Shown here one piece after another: positions 63,738 to 64,000 of a stretch of DNA of 64,000 nt. Below the pieces are notes generated by a model. The model saw nothing but the letters and a program-made list of their open reading frames with translations. It did not search any database and was not told where the DNA came from. Numbering within the stretch: the first letter of the stretch is position 1; the number at the start of each line of letters is the position of its first letter. The DNA is from a virus. The stretch lies in IMG/VR virus record IMGVR_UViG_3300012000_000001, positions 49,553-113,552 of that record; one strand, 5' to 3'. The position numbers and the translations under genes are program-made.

Positions 63738-64000
63738 TATTCTAAGTCCCGTAGTTTGGAAATGATATTAGGTTTATTTGTAGTTTTTCTGTGAACTACA
63801 TTTTCTTTACGATCATAATCTGTAGTCAACTCCGTATTCTCCTGCTCCACAGACTTCTGATATTGTTCTATAATAACTATCAGATGAGGAGCACGCAAAG
63901 AATAAATTTTCGCTGCTTTGTTATCGTTTAGTGCCTTGATAATGGCTCTAGGATGGTATTTTTGCAATAGTTTATTTGCTGAACTAATTTGATTTCTATA
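63737..64000 (-). CDS. Unknown protein, 5' end cut by window edge
   Basis: The frame stays open to the window edge, reading SSANKLLQKYHPRAIIKALN before a possible TTG-start region, so the N-terminus is missing. The visible 87 residues have NKAAKIYSLRAPHLIVIIEQ and a charged tail (TTDYDRKENVVHRKTTNKP). No family is recognised. It is immediately upstream of recA with a TAATG stop/start overlap and so belongs to the same operon. Confidence 0.5.
   Translation of the reverse strand, partial: YRNQISSANKLLQKYHPRAIIKALNDNKAAKIYSLRAPHLIVIIEQYQKSVEQENTELTTDYDRKENVVHRKTTNKPNIISKLRDLE

Overview
The window is about 64 kb of an AT-rich genome with very high coding density, and it looks like part of a large tailed bacteriophage (Caudoviricetes). 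There are no rRNA, tRNA or host housekeeping genes. One arm encodes a giant tape-measure protein followed by tail-fibre, adhesin and baseplate-type proteins. The other arm encodes a nearly complete phage replication and recombination set. Both ends of the window cut through genes. The host cannot be read from the sequence. The SUMF/FGE-like domains resemble those common in environmental bacteria such as planctomycetes and cyanobacteria, but that is recollection of the family and not a host call.

Layout, plus strand (1-44488): a tape-measure protein of more than 2,950 residues with four EF-hand-type loops and two copies of a GTDTVPAML-type motif (3-8855). Next is a fibre gene that appears frameshifted (8876-12441), then a fibre or baseplate protein with two Fn3 domains (12461-14947) and two small structural genes. 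Three consecutive genes (16469-21299) share a 10-11 copy repeat of about 135 residues marked by an N-W-P motif and Cys pairs. A 1,511-residue mosaic adhesin follows (21323-25858), then a small unknown gene and a second adhesin (26304-27743). A 665-residue protein and two giant structural proteins (2,130 and 2,646 residues) come next, then a zinc-ribbon protein. The plus and minus arms converge with overlapping stop codons at 44485-44488.

Layout, minus strand, read from 64000 down: RecA-like recombinase, PD-(D/E)XK nuclease, helical protein, zinc-ribbon protein, DnaB-type helicase, DnaG-type primase, dNMP kinase and RecB/Cas4-like nuclease. Next is a DNA polymerase III alpha subunit split into two genes, with a 59-residue protein and a DnaQ-like exonuclease between the halves. 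SSB follows, with its own near-consensus promoter. After a strong hairpin come a set of glycosyltransferase, nucleotidyltransferase and methyltransferase-like genes, a HTH plus PD-(D/E)XK endonuclease, a probable single-strand annealing protein and a small zinc-ribbon protein. Most of these genes overlap or abut, so they are probably translated in coupled fashion.

Main points of interest: (1) three copies of an FGE/SUMF-type C-type-lectin domain in which the C-terminal half precedes the N-terminal half, a circular permutation; (2) a seven-repeat beta-propeller-like block apparently inserted inside a BspA/DUF285-type domain; (3) the Cys-containing N-W-P repeat family whose period runs through two gene boundaries; (4) PolIII alpha split just after its third catalytic Asp with no visible intein; (5) a phage glycan-type cassette next to adhesins that carry long Thr-Pro stalks.
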